Shown here piece by piece: positions 12,340 through 22,909 of a DNA stretch of 64,000 bases (position 1 is its first letter; each line of letters opens with the position of its first letter). The stretch spans positions 13,617,237-13,681,236 of the forward strand of contig OX388307.1 in assembly GCA_947579605.1 (NCBI GenBank). Direction: 5' to 3'. The position numbers and the translations under genes were made by a program. This stretch comes from Athripsodes cinereus (Eukaryota; Arthropoda; Insecta; Trichoptera; Leptoceridae). The notes beneath the pieces were generated by a model. The model ran no database searches. It was not told the origin of the DNA and worked only from the letters and a program-made list of their open reading frames with translations.

Positions 12340-12984
12340 CTGTAAGTAATTAATCACATACCTTTAGCAGTACAGAAATAGAACATAAAGCAGATGAGAT
12401 TAATTACATGTGGTCGTATCTCATAAACCACACATCAGACTCCTGTGTTTTGCACTAACATACTCTGTGATGGAATATTTGATGACTGACACTTTAGTTA
12501 CATAAATAGCTCTCGTGTGAGATGTGGTATTATGTACCTACTAAGACTTGCTAATCAAAGTTCTGATGATGTAAATACTTTCAAAATACATTGGCAAAAT
12601 CAGAGAATCGTACGAGTACTTCTTAATTTTCTGAATTAATTGACGCTGAGGTTTTATTCATGTTTCACTCTATTTCGAATATTTTACTTCATAAAAGAAT
12701 GAAAATATCAGCAAATTGTAAGCAAATATAAATATAAAAATAAATAAAACTTACTAAGCACTACACTGAAATCATGAATTATAAATAATTAAAATACCTA
12801 TAACCGATAGGCGTTGATGTTACAATAATATCCTTAATATTGAATTTCGAGAAGTTTCTAAGAAGCTTATTCCTTATCGTATTAATTGATTACTGAAGGT
12901 GAAAGTAGATAATATTAAATAACATTGAATTGAAATATTAATTTGTTTAACACCTGTGGTTTTACATACCACTATCTATCATAG

Positions 12985-14533
12985 AAGTTCTAAAGGATAT
13001 TAATAGAAACAGTAAAACTCAAATTAAAGTGGGGAGCGAATTGTCAAAACCAATTAAGGCTGCATTAAGGAGACCCACCGTCCACCCGGATAGCTCAGAA
13101 GTCTGGGGACTTCCATTTATCCGATAAAATTTCTACACTAACAAATTTGTCCACACAAGAGGTCCCATGATGGGCAGTCTGAAGGACTGGCCGGCCAAAA
13201 CCCCCACGTGTGGAATCTTTTGACTACACTCCTTCGATGTCCCTCTAGCCGAGAGAAGCATATACATACGTTAAATATATCAACAATAAAAGAATTTCCA
13301 GCTAAATACATAAGCATAAAAAAAAACAATATAAAATATACACATTCATATACATATATACACATTGGTACAGAGCGCCGAGCTGAGGTGTCCAGAAACA
13401 TTAATTGGGTATTTAAGACGGCAAACCGAGGGCCGCCGATGCCGGGGCCATCGATGAAAACGCTTCCCTCCCCAAAGGGACATCCCACCCAGACCAAAGA
13501 CTCTCCACCAAGGGAGACAGGACAGCACAAAAGACGAAGAAATGAGTTCGCCCGCGACAGCTACAACCACACAAGGTAAAATCAACCATCAAGCTCCTCT
13601 AGGAAAGCCGGGGGTGAGCCCGGCTCACATGCTCACGCAATTAAGGCTGCAGTAGGAATAAGACAGGGAGATAGTCTGAGCCCATTTTTGTTTAACCTGA
13701 TAATGGACAAAATAATTGAGGAAGTAGCATCTTTGGGCCTCGGATATAAAATGGGCAACGGTGTGGTCAATGTACTTTGCTATGCTGATGATGCAGCCTT
13801 GATGGCTGAAACAGAAAATGATCTACAGCGTCTACTGTACAGATTCCATCTCACATCCAAGAAGTACAATATGAATGTGTCCATTGATAAAACAAAATGT
13901 TTGGTGATTTCAAGACACCCTTAAGATGCAAATTAGTTATTGATGATAAACCTATTGAACAAGTTGCATCATTCAAATATCTAGGGGTTGAAATTTCTAA
14001 CAATAGTGACCTGTACAACGAAGTGAGAGAGCAGACCAATAAAGCCTCAGTTGTAGCCGGTTGCCTAAAGAGTACCATATGGAGAAATAAACACATGCTA
14101 ACTGATAGTAAAGTCCGAATATATAAAACCTGTGTTAGACCAATTATGACATATGGTGTAGAAACAAGAGCAGACACGGTACGAACAAAAAATCTACTAA
14201 GAACATCAGAGATGAAAACATTACGTGCTATTGCGGGCAAAACTCTCAGAGACAGAATAAGAAATACATACTGAGATAAGGAACATATGCAACACTGAGG
14301 ACATCGTAAGATGGAGTAGGAAAAGGAGACGATTCTGGAGAGACCATGTAGATCGGATGGCTGAAAACAGAATCGTACATATGGCTGCTAAAGAAACACC
14401 AGTCGGTTCACGTCCCCGAGGAAGACCACCAAAAAGATGGAAAGACAGCTGGTCTTCAGCATCACAAGAGGCACCAACTTCTGACCTAACAGATCGATGA
14501 TCTACATTACGAGGAAGAAGAAGAAGAAGAAGA
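12985..14533 (+). mobile_element. RTE-like LINE copy with catalytic YADD, interrupted by a nested insert
   Basis: This is the most complete reverse transcriptase here. The frame before the insert gives VLKDINRNSKTQIKVGSEL. After it come RQGDSLSPFLFNLIMDKIIE, the catalytic box YADDAALMAETEND, KTKCLVISR, YLGVEISNNS, YGVETR, LRAIAGKTLRDRIR, FWRDHVDRMAENRIV and GRPPKRWKD, ending at a stop near 14500. Frameshifts occur at about 13905 and 14270. The 3' end is a (GAA)n microsatellite (14511-14533), typical of RTE-type elements. A 573-bp insert at 13065-13637 splits the frame just before RQGDSLSP. The endonuclease domain and the first RT blocks are absent. It is inactive and lies in a Syt7 intron in antisense orientation. 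Confidence 0.85.
13065..13637. mobile_element. 573-bp insert of unknown family with 14-bp target duplication
   Basis: The 14-mer CAATTAAGGCTGCA occurs just before the insert (13051-13064) and again just after it (13638-13651). Removing the insert and one copy restores the LINE frame (SKPIKAAVGIRQGDSLSP), so the boundaries are well supported. Near the left end is CCCGGATAGCTCAGAAG, which resembles the 5' end and A box of a lysine tRNA; I see no B box. The right half is GC-rich and encodes no known protein. A GCCGGG/GCCCGGC hairpin sits next to the right end. The duplication length points to target-primed integration, as for a SINE or LINE. Confidence 0.75.
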
Positions 14534-15885
14534 GGTTTTATATATTTCTTTTGTTTTTGACAAAGTAAAGATCAAGTGCTTTTAGTGCTTTTGTTTTTCT
14601 AACTTGAATGAAAGAAAATACACGTGTTCATAATATGATGTAAAATGAGAATAGTAATAGTTGGAATACGGCAGAAAAAAGTCCCAAAGTAGACTATTGG
14701 GAAAAATAAAAGATGACAATAAAAATCACAATCTCCCCGCGCTTACCTACATATAACAATAAGTTTTATCCTCTTGCTCTTTTCTTTTTTTAAAGTATGT
14801 ATTTATATAACTTTGTATTAAGTCATTTTGTAATAAAAGGGACAAATAATTTGAAAGGATAATGTCCTTTTAAAGTGGTTCTTTCAAATGAAATTGATGT
14901 AAAACTTTTTCCGACATAATAAAATATTCCATTTGCTGAATCTCTTTGTAAGACATTACAGCGCGTCTTGCAGTGTTGTCTTTAAAGGTAGTAACAATAT
15001 TTCATCGCTTGCATTTTCAAAATTAACATACTTTACTCAACATAAATTAATATAGGTAAAATCAACTTGCAAGGGAACAGCAAAGAGGGAAACTACTTAA
15101 AATTATTTGTACAATATTCTAAGTGAACTTCTTTGTGGAGCTGCGCAAAATTATTTTTATGAAGCGTGCAATTTTAATCTGCGTACAATATTTGAGTCTA
15201 GGTGAATTAATTATGGCCATCATTGACAAAAAGTTATGGAAATTTAATGCCTCTTTCAGGAAATTTTAAAATTATTTAGAAACCATGTATGAAATTGAGC
15301 ACATTTCTTCATGACATATTTTTTAATTATTTACAATTCGTTGTATGAAAACGAAAAATTCTAGAAGAATGAAAACGACGTGTTGAAATAAGCAACTGAT
15401 AATAAAGACTTAATAGATAAAATGGATTATAAATAATTTATTCGCCATTCTATTAAAAATTTACCTATATGTATTTCCCGATATGTATGTATGTTTTTAT
15501 AATTGTACGCATTTTTAATTTGCATTCCACGCAGAAATGTTTGTCAAAAGGTTGGCTGGAACAGATTGCTTTAGCAAAAAGCCCACCCTTCACCATTTTA
15601 TCATAGTTTTATATTTTGTTTAAATTGCCAAGGATTTTTGTTTTATGATTATTGTACATGGTGCCAATCTTATAAATAAATTTTCAAATATGTTTAAACA
15701 TGAATATTCGCGTTTAGATACTAATGTGTGTATTATGATAATCTTATGATTACCTACTCTTTGAACGAAATTAATTTGAATCTCACATAAGAAAAAAATA
15801 TTTTGTCGGTACCCCACTAATAGAATAATTATGCCATGACAGAATACCTATATAAATAGATTTAATAGATAGAATACCTATATTA

Positions 15886-16701
15886 AATTAATTAAAATAA
15901 AACACTTATTTGTAGTATATCCACGGTGACTTTTTATTGGACGCGAGCCGGCTTTCAAGAGCTTCCGCTCTCATCATCAGGCTGGTGAAAAGTAAAGAAA
16001 TTACAGATTAGTAACAAATATATATAGTATGTCATTGGGTAGCAAAACAAAAGAGGTAGTTAAGACAGTGGTAACAAACAATTGAAATAGAGTACCGTTG
16101 TGGACGGATTTTAAGAAAAACATCTCCAGCATTTGCCTTTTAACGATATTGGGGAAACCACAAAAACCCATATCAGAGATGAGCATTATTTTTTTAAGAG
16201 GTAGCCTTCCTCTGATAGTTAGTATACATAAAATATGAATCTGCTTGATATAATGTTATGTTTTTATATGAAAAATAATCTTTAAAATTAAAATGAGTCT
16301 ATACAATAGTAAACTAATTAGTAAATTGTAAAAAATAAATTTAATAGATAATTAATTGTTGATCTTGTCAGGAGGTGTGGAGGCCGATGGTTATGAATCA
16401 CTGTTGTAGGTATGTAGTGACTGAAACAAAAGAACAAAAGAGCGGCAGTACAAAAGTTTTTAGAAAGGATTAGCTAGTTGGGAATCCACAATAATAAGAA
16501 TTCAATTGTTTGTTACCACTGTCTTAACTACCTCTTTTGTTTTGCTACCCAATGACATACTATATATATTTGTTACCAATCTGTAATTTCTTTACTTTTT
16601 GCCAGCCTGATGATGAGAGCGGAAGCTCTTGAAAGCCGGCTCGCGTCCAATAAAAAGTCACCGTGGATATACTACAAATAAGTGTTTTATTTTAATTAAT
16701 T
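15886..16701. repeat. Large palindrome with two 201-bp inverted arms
   Basis: The arms at 15886-16086 and 16501-16701 are inverted copies of each other with only about three differences noticed by eye, separated by 414 bp (16087-16500). The outer ends read AATTAATTAAAATAAAACAC. Each arm carries, on the outward-reading strand, CTGATGATGAGAGCGGAAGC followed by TCTTGAAAGCCGGCTCGCG and an AATAAAAAGTC word. CTGATGA...GAAA is like a hammerhead ribozyme core and like the 3' repeats of Penelope-type retroelements. No transposase or reverse transcriptase is present. It could be a foldback MITE or two facing Penelope-like ends. Confidence 0.8.
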
Positions 16702-17971
16702 CAACATGAATTTCCACCAAGTACCGTCGGTTGAAAATATCAACTATACCTATATTAGTTTTGGCTGCGAAAAATCTACGAATTCTCGTTGTCATCTGAA
16801 TATTTTCTAGATGCTTAAAAAATCATCAATTTAAAACTATTACGTTTTAAATTAGAAATATTGATGTCCTTGAACGTATGTTAAAATCAATTAGTATTAA
16901 AGGGTAGCTAGGCGATGGTAAACACATGTACAGTTCATTGGACTGGCAAAAATATCCTCGTGAATAAAATCGACCTTTAGATTTTATGTACCACCATAAT
17001 TATATTACTTTCTATGTACGTACCTATATAAAAATAATAGCTCATTTATAAACATATTTACTTATAAATAGGGCGATATATTGGTACCATTTTTTGTTTG
17101 CATTGTTTGTTTTTATGCATATATATTGTCTGTAGTGTGCTGTTGATGTGAAATAAATAAATAAATAAAAAATCACATACCTCGTGCAGTAACCGGAGAT
17201 ACGAGTACGTAGATATCTATCTCCTTAACAATTTACACATGCACAAACTGGATTTAATGTCACTAGAAAGCGCAATAATAATACCTTTAATAAAAAATAA
17301 GACATTCAGGATGATTGTTATACCTCATCGCTGAATTGAATATGTTAAATATCTTATTCGTGACGTTTTGTGTTTAGAAGGACGACCAAAGAAATAATAC
17401 ATAAAAGAGCCCAAATCTTTGTCGGAAACTTCACTATTGAGTAGTAAATGCCCAATATAATTTTTTGTCAATTCCTAATGTATTAGGTACCTAAATGGAA
17501 TTTTACAAATATATAAAAAATAATTGACGAAGTTTCTGGAGTTTAATAAACTTTTAATTTTTATTTTTAGATTTGTATTGTTTTGTAAACTTCTTAAATA
17601 ACATGTGTATTATAACTTGCAAAGTAATTCTGAAGAACCAAATTGAGTCAAATTAATCAAAAACTTTTAGATTCTTTAGTTCATTTTGTGAATTGGCGAC
17701 GGGTAAGCCTCACTTTTCCAGGAAAATCAAAAGTAAGTGGATGATAACGTATCGAAATTCGCAGACGTCTGGGTTTCTCTTAGCGCAAATATTATTCTCA
17801 TTTTTCATTTTGAATTTGTAACAAATTCTCAATAAAATTTACCTAATATAATGAGGAGAAATCTTTACTTATATTGTGGCATTATAATGTGGTTTGTTTG
17901 TAGATATGGTGAACTATATCAAGGATAATTAAATATCAGAAAATATTATTTACAATAAAACTAAATAGGCA

Positions 17972-18190
17972 AGGTTGAAGTGGTCATGGGCTGGGCATGT
18001 TGCTAGACTTAAAGATCAAAGATAGACAAAAAGGGTAGTAGAATAGAGACCTCGTGAAAATAAAAAGAGTAGAGAAAGACCTCCAACACGTTGGTCAGAC
18101 GACATTAGAAGAATCGCTGGTGACTGGTTGCAGAAAACTCAGGACAGAGATGCTTGGAGACATATGGGGGAGGCTTATTTTTGGAGGAGA
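17972..18190 (+). mobile_element. RTE-type LINE C-terminal fragment
   Basis: In frame +, the sequence reads RLKWSWAGHVARLKDQR, then a stop, TKRVVE, RPPTRWSDDIRRIAG and TQDRDAWRHMGEAYFW. This is the well-known C-terminal signature of RTE-clade endonuclease/reverse transcriptases (WAGHVAR..., GRPPTRW.DD, W..LGEAY). At least two stops break it. It differs from the 4.7 and 51.3 kb family, so it represents a second RTE lineage. Confidence 0.85.
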
Positions 18191-18441
18191 TTTTATGATG
18201 TCATGTAAAATGTGGGAATTTGTAAAACATCGCGTAAAAGACAAATTAAGTCTGCAATGAGGTGTATAAAAGTCATTTTGAATGCAACCCTTATGTCACT
18301 GAGAGGAAGACTTATATGTTTATCACATACAGTTAGTTCACTAGTTTCCCACTTGAAGGATATGCATGGTGGTAAGTATAGAAGTAAGTTATGTGATTAT
18401 TGCAAAATAGAAAACATATTTGGTGAATTAACACCATTAAG

Positions 18442-18809
18442 AAATACAGTTTTTAGTATTACTCGCATTTTATTATGGTGATCTGGGTTTCCACGTTCGA
18501 TGTCTTTGTCAAACTAAACCTTTTTTTACCGGAGGTTTAGTTTGACAAAAACATCGAATGTTGAAGCCCAGCGGCCTTGGTCAAAACACATTTTAGCGTT
18601 ATGTAGTCGTTTGACTAGAGACGACTTTGCGAGAAAGTACCAATTTCGTAGCTACAATACACAAGTCCTTGTGTATTTTAGCTACGAAAATTGATGCTTT
18701 CTTGCTAAGTCATCTATAGTCGAACGACTACATGACTCTAAAATGTGTTTTGACTAAGGCCACATGTCACATTTATAAAGCGCGAGTAAAACGCAAAACT
18801 GTATTTTTT
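18442..18809. mobile_element. Foldback MITE of composite hairpins
   Basis: Three nested or adjacent inverted repeats are visible. A hairpin with 38-bp arms (18484-18521 and 18533-18570) reads TTTGTCAAACTAAACCT at its inner end. A second (18573-18761) starts GGCCTTGGTCAAAACACATT, meets its partner at 18740-18761 and folds at AGCTA...TAGCT near 18660-18690. Outer flanks with AAATACAGTTTT and ACTCGC are also inverted (18442-18470 and 18780-18809). The GTCAAAACACATT arms recur at 34831-34997. There is no coding sequence that I recognise. Confidence 0.75.
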
Positions 18810-20000
18810 ATTGAATCAGTTCTAGAGTTTCACAAAATAAACACCAATAATATATTTTGCGAAATGAAATCTCACTCATTAAAAAAGATTGTTGAACTTC
18901 TGTGTTGGAACAAAATAATCGAAAGATTTCACGAGAAACACGTGATTTAAAAGTCGTCGATGGAGTAATTAGGTATTTCGTAATTAGAGTAATTATAAAT
19001 CATGTATTTTAGTTTGATATGAATTTAATATAGAATATTAAATTGGTTCCACGAAGTGGTTGTAAATATCTTGTCAGCAAATTGGGGTGACTTCATTAGT
19101 TTGGTACATAACTATATATATGCCTATCATATACATAGAGAATAGATATTATTCACGGGAACAATAATAATAACAATAAACCTTATTGGAAACTTAAGGA
19201 AAATGTATGTACTCCCTGGTTGCCTTTGCGTTTCCACAAATAACTAATTAGAAACTGAAATAACTAACATTTTACTACATCCGCCCGATATAATCGACAA
19301 ATAAATATTTGAATCCGTTTATGTGTGTGTACGTTTAATTGAATAGGAATATAATTTTCTCGAAACCATCCATATGAGTGATTAAGAACTAAGTACGTAA
19401 CGATAGTATGTAATAATTTGTTCCATTTTTAATTTCAGTTCAGTTTCTGTGACTGCGGTGCAGCACATACTTTGCCTCACTTGTTGGAGTGTCCGTTGTG
19501 TCCTATCGCATGTACTATGGAAGATATACGAGTTGACGCATCCCCACGTGATTTGTTGGAGATCAGTTTGATTGTTTTTTCTGGGTTTCGATACGATAAA
19601 TAAACAAATAATCTTATCCATGTTTGTTACTAAAACGGTGGATGATTATTTGCTGAGGGATGCCGGGTAGTTAATTAATAAAACAGAGTTAATCAACCGT
19701 TGTTAGAATGATGTTTATATATACCTAATATAATTGAGCACTCATCAAAATGGATCTATATTTATTATTATGGGAGTGGTGAACTGGTGAGTAAACAGCA
19801 CTATATGACTATATGTTTGTTAATAAAATTTGAGAAATAAACCTCATTTTAACTAATAACTAAAACTTCCATAACATTAGGTTTCCGTAAACACAAGACG
19901 TAACTGAAAAAACAAAGCATTGATTTTATCTGCATATTTTTCATGAACACGTTTAGGTAGGTATATTTGAGTATGGTTTTTTTTTTTTCTTTTTTTTTTT

Positions 20001-20177
20001 TAAAAAGATATATCTGGGTTTTTTTTGTTATAAACCCAAATACAACCTTATACACCTTTCACAGTTAGCTACTAAAAGCTTGTGTCGTGAAAGGGGAGTT
20101 TGCCGGCACCTGGTATCGAACCACGGACCCCTTGTTCACGAGGCCGAGACTCTACCTCCAGGGTACCGACGAACTCA
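20001..20177 (-). mobile_element. SINE-A, full-length tRNA-derived SINE
   Basis: This is the second full copy of the SINE described at 4370-4543, in the same orientation. The tRNA-like head has GTCGGTA and TGCCGGC ends and a B box GGTTCGATACC. The body and GGTTTATAACAAAAAAAACC segment follow, and a long A tail lies at 19978-20001 (seen as T on the + strand). A short T-run at 20180-20191 lies beyond its head. Confidence 0.8.
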
Positions 20178-20205
20178 TGATTTTTTTTTTTAAAGCAACT
20201 TTAGA

Positions 20206-20431
20206 TTTATTCCGTGGAGCACCTGGTAAAGAATTGGTCTTCCACTCTTCTCCGTAAGTTTTCGAGTGTCCTGTAAAAGGTTACATCTTAAACTCAGCGA
20301 TGAGGTTTGCCACCAATTCTGAATGTCTTGATTTTATATTGGCACGGAGAGCACTGCTTGCATGTTTATTATATGCAGCTGGTCTGCTGACTACCCCACT
20401 TGTAGGATATACCGTGATGGTATAGTAGTAG
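20206..20431 (-). repeat. Repeat B, near full-length copy
   Basis: Repeat B is defined here from its many copies. In its + sense it starts with ACCATCACGGCATATCCCAC, has GACATTCAGGATGGGTGGCA in the middle, then TTTTACAGGACACTCGAAAA, and ends near TTTACCGGGTGCTCCACGG. This copy is on the minus strand and nearly complete, ending with GGTATAGTAGTAG on the + strand side. No coding capacity or tRNA-like head was seen; the class (SINE, MITE or other) is unknown. Confidence 0.75.
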
Positions 20432-22765
20432 TGGATTTATAATAGTCAGGAAAGTAAAAATGAGTTAAAACTTAAACAAAGACAGTTTTAAAAAGGTTTG
20501 TTTTAATATTCATATAACGTACTCACTGTAAAATAATATAATTTTCGTTTGTCATAAAAATTAAAAAGCTTCGTCTTAAAAGTCATGGCTAAATCTTTGT
20601 AATAAAACTAAGTATGCCTTGAATGATACGTTGCTGGATTATCTAGAACAGTAAAATTTTAGTTTATTCATTTGTACGTTGTGTTGACATATCCACTGTT
20701 GATACATTTTTTAATTATTCGTTCCTTGCTATTTATTTATTATTGTCATTTCATTTGTTAATTCGTAAAATAACACGGAAACTATTGCTTATAGAGAATA
20801 TTTCAGAAATGTATTGTATGCGCTTTATTTATTAATAATGACAGACTGTAATTTGGCCTAAATCACTCGTTTGCGAGGTCTGGAGAAGAATAGAATAGAA
20901 TATAATAGAATTTGAAAATGTGACATTTATTCCCGCATAGTACTATTGTAAATAAGTTTGAATATGTGCAAAATTTGATTAAAAATATATTTGATTGATA
21001 GCATGTCTCTTTTCTTTCTTCCTTTTCTTCGAGGCAAGACACCCGATACCGAGTGAATTATGATGATGATAGCTATAGAAGTCTCTGAGAATAGCCAGAT
21101 TTAATTCTAGTCTTGAATGTTCATTAAAACTATGAGTACTTTATCATTCATTTTTATTTAATAAAAATTCAGTGCGCACTGTTGTGCAGGGATGAAATAT
21201 TTTGACAAAGATAACAGCAATTAATCTAAGTATATAATATTTATGATGTAATAATAATGTCTTAGAGCTGATATTAAATGCTGAAAGTGGGGTGGTTGAT
21301 GGGAATTATTATTATGCTTATAGGTAATTAATAAGATTATATTGGCAACATCTTGATTTCGCTATAAGTCAATTACAATTTAACTAAACTGAGATTCTGC
21401 GAGAATTATCTTATAATAAGATTAAAGATGATAAAATATGCTTATTTCAAAGTTTTTAAGATCTCTTATATAATGTAATATATCTAATTCACGATATCAG
21501 AATAATAATGAATGTAGATCTTTTGATAGAAACCTTGGATAATTCACCTTATTTATTTGAGCCGTCGAATAAATTATTTTTTATTCTTCTTTAAGTCTTT
21601 GACGTTATATCTTTTGAGATAATGACAAAGAATATACCTTTCCCATTTTGTGCAAGAACGTTTTCTCTTTTCTACTATATTCCTTTTTCACTCTTAACAC
21701 CCTGTATTAGCTTTCTGTCTTTGATTTTGTGTATAAAATAATAAGAATATAAAGGGTAACTCGAATAATATTCAGAAAGCTGACAATATTTAGCTTCTCT
21801 ATGATAGTCGAGAACAGTTAGAAGTATTGGATAGCCTAAGGCTAGATGGTCGCTTGTTACACGGGAGATTGCTGGAACAAAATGGTTACAGCAGTCTCAG
21901 GTCATAAGGTGGTGTAGAAATATAGGAAAGTCCATGTCCTAAGGTGGACCCGAAATGGCAGGAGAAGAAGAATAATCTACAGTAAATTACTAATAGTTGA
22001 TGTACTATATTGGAACTTGATGTTTCTATTAATTATTATTATTTTTACAAGATCAATACATGAATAAAGTCTAACGGACTCGGTTTTTTAAGAATTTGTG
22101 AAAATAAATATTTGAAATTGTAAGGATTGAAATTAATCCAAATTGTATACAAATATAATTTTTATAAAATAAAAATTACTCAATGAGGTTTGTCTTTTTG
22201 AGTTCTGTAAGAAGGAGTAGATAAATATTTTAATTATTACGGTTCGTGATTTTCGGAAGAGAACCAAATATTTCCCGCAGGAATTCAACGTAAATCATAA
22301 TAATGCTAAATAAAAAACATCATTCCCTTCTTGTTAATAAGATTGAAGAATATTAGATACATATGATCGTAAAAAATGTATAAACGATCGTATATTATAT
22401 ATTGTTGATTTATTGCATATTACATAACATGAAAATTAAAGGTAAAAAATTGCCATGGCAAATATTAATATCAGAAATAGTAAATATGAACTAAAACAGG
22501 ATCTTCGATTCAAAGAAATTTAGGAAAAAAAGAACCTTAAATATCAAATAGGGAAATAGTCAGTTTGTGACTTGTTTTTGAATATCGCATAAATTTAAAA
22601 AGTTAATTCACAACAACAAAAAAACTCCGTATAAAGTCTACATACCTACTTGCTATCATATTTAAATAACAGGTATTATCGAAACAAATTTTCTCTTCGA
22701 AATGCTATGTCAACTAGGCATTTTTGAGATTCTGAAATAAAAATATTAATATATTTTTTGCTTAC

Positions 22766-22909
22766 CTGCAGTATTCGAAGAATCAGAGTAGTGTTTTGAA
22801 AGTCGTATTCCAAGGAGAAATGTATTTGTCCAACATTTTCAGACGGCTCCGAGTTATCGATGTACATGTCAACGAGAGAAATGGAGCGGTTCTGTAGAAA
22901 GGCCATCTG
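22766..22909 (-). CDS. Syt7: Synaptotagmin-7 exon: linker end and start of C2A, with tandem acceptor
   Basis: The exon codes 48 residues: QMAFLQNRSISLVDMYIDN, SEPSENVG, QIHFSLEYDFQNTTLILRILQ split as usual before GKELPAKD. It holds the last part of the variable linker and the first C2A strands (QIHFSLEYDF). The donor is CTGCAG|GTAAGC. The acceptor reads TTTTTCAGCAG|ATG: two AGs three bases apart, so splicing could start with CAG (Gln, as drawn) or with ATG, dropping one Gln. Both keep phase 0, which fits the linker exon at 49499-49697 ending in phase 0. The upstream intron is 26.6 kb. Confidence 0.94.

Larger units (their letters stand above)
12340..22765 (-). other. Syt7 intron (10.4 kb) inside C2A, packed with repeats
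   Basis: This intron holds a nested LINE/insert pair (12985-14533), a large palindrome (15886-16701), a LINE end (17972-18190), a foldback element (18442-18809), SINE-A (20001-20177) and Repeat B (20206-20431). Of the rest, 14534-15885 holds nothing I recognise. 17300-17380 holds a Repeat B fragment. 20860-21075 shows a TAGAA-rich stretch and a (TGA)n end, as at LINE 3' ends. 21810-21975 has a GAAGAAGAA tail and may be another LINE end. Confidence 0.7.

Noticed and set aside
13138..13585. Overlapping frames of 79-130 residues on both strands
   Set aside because: They lie inside the GC-rich nested insert, disagree with each other and match no protein I know.
21810..21975. LINE end with GAAGAAGAA tail
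   Set aside because: Only the tail and a vague GGTCATAAGGTGG-like stretch suggest it; no protein signature survives, so it is mentioned only inside the intron entry.
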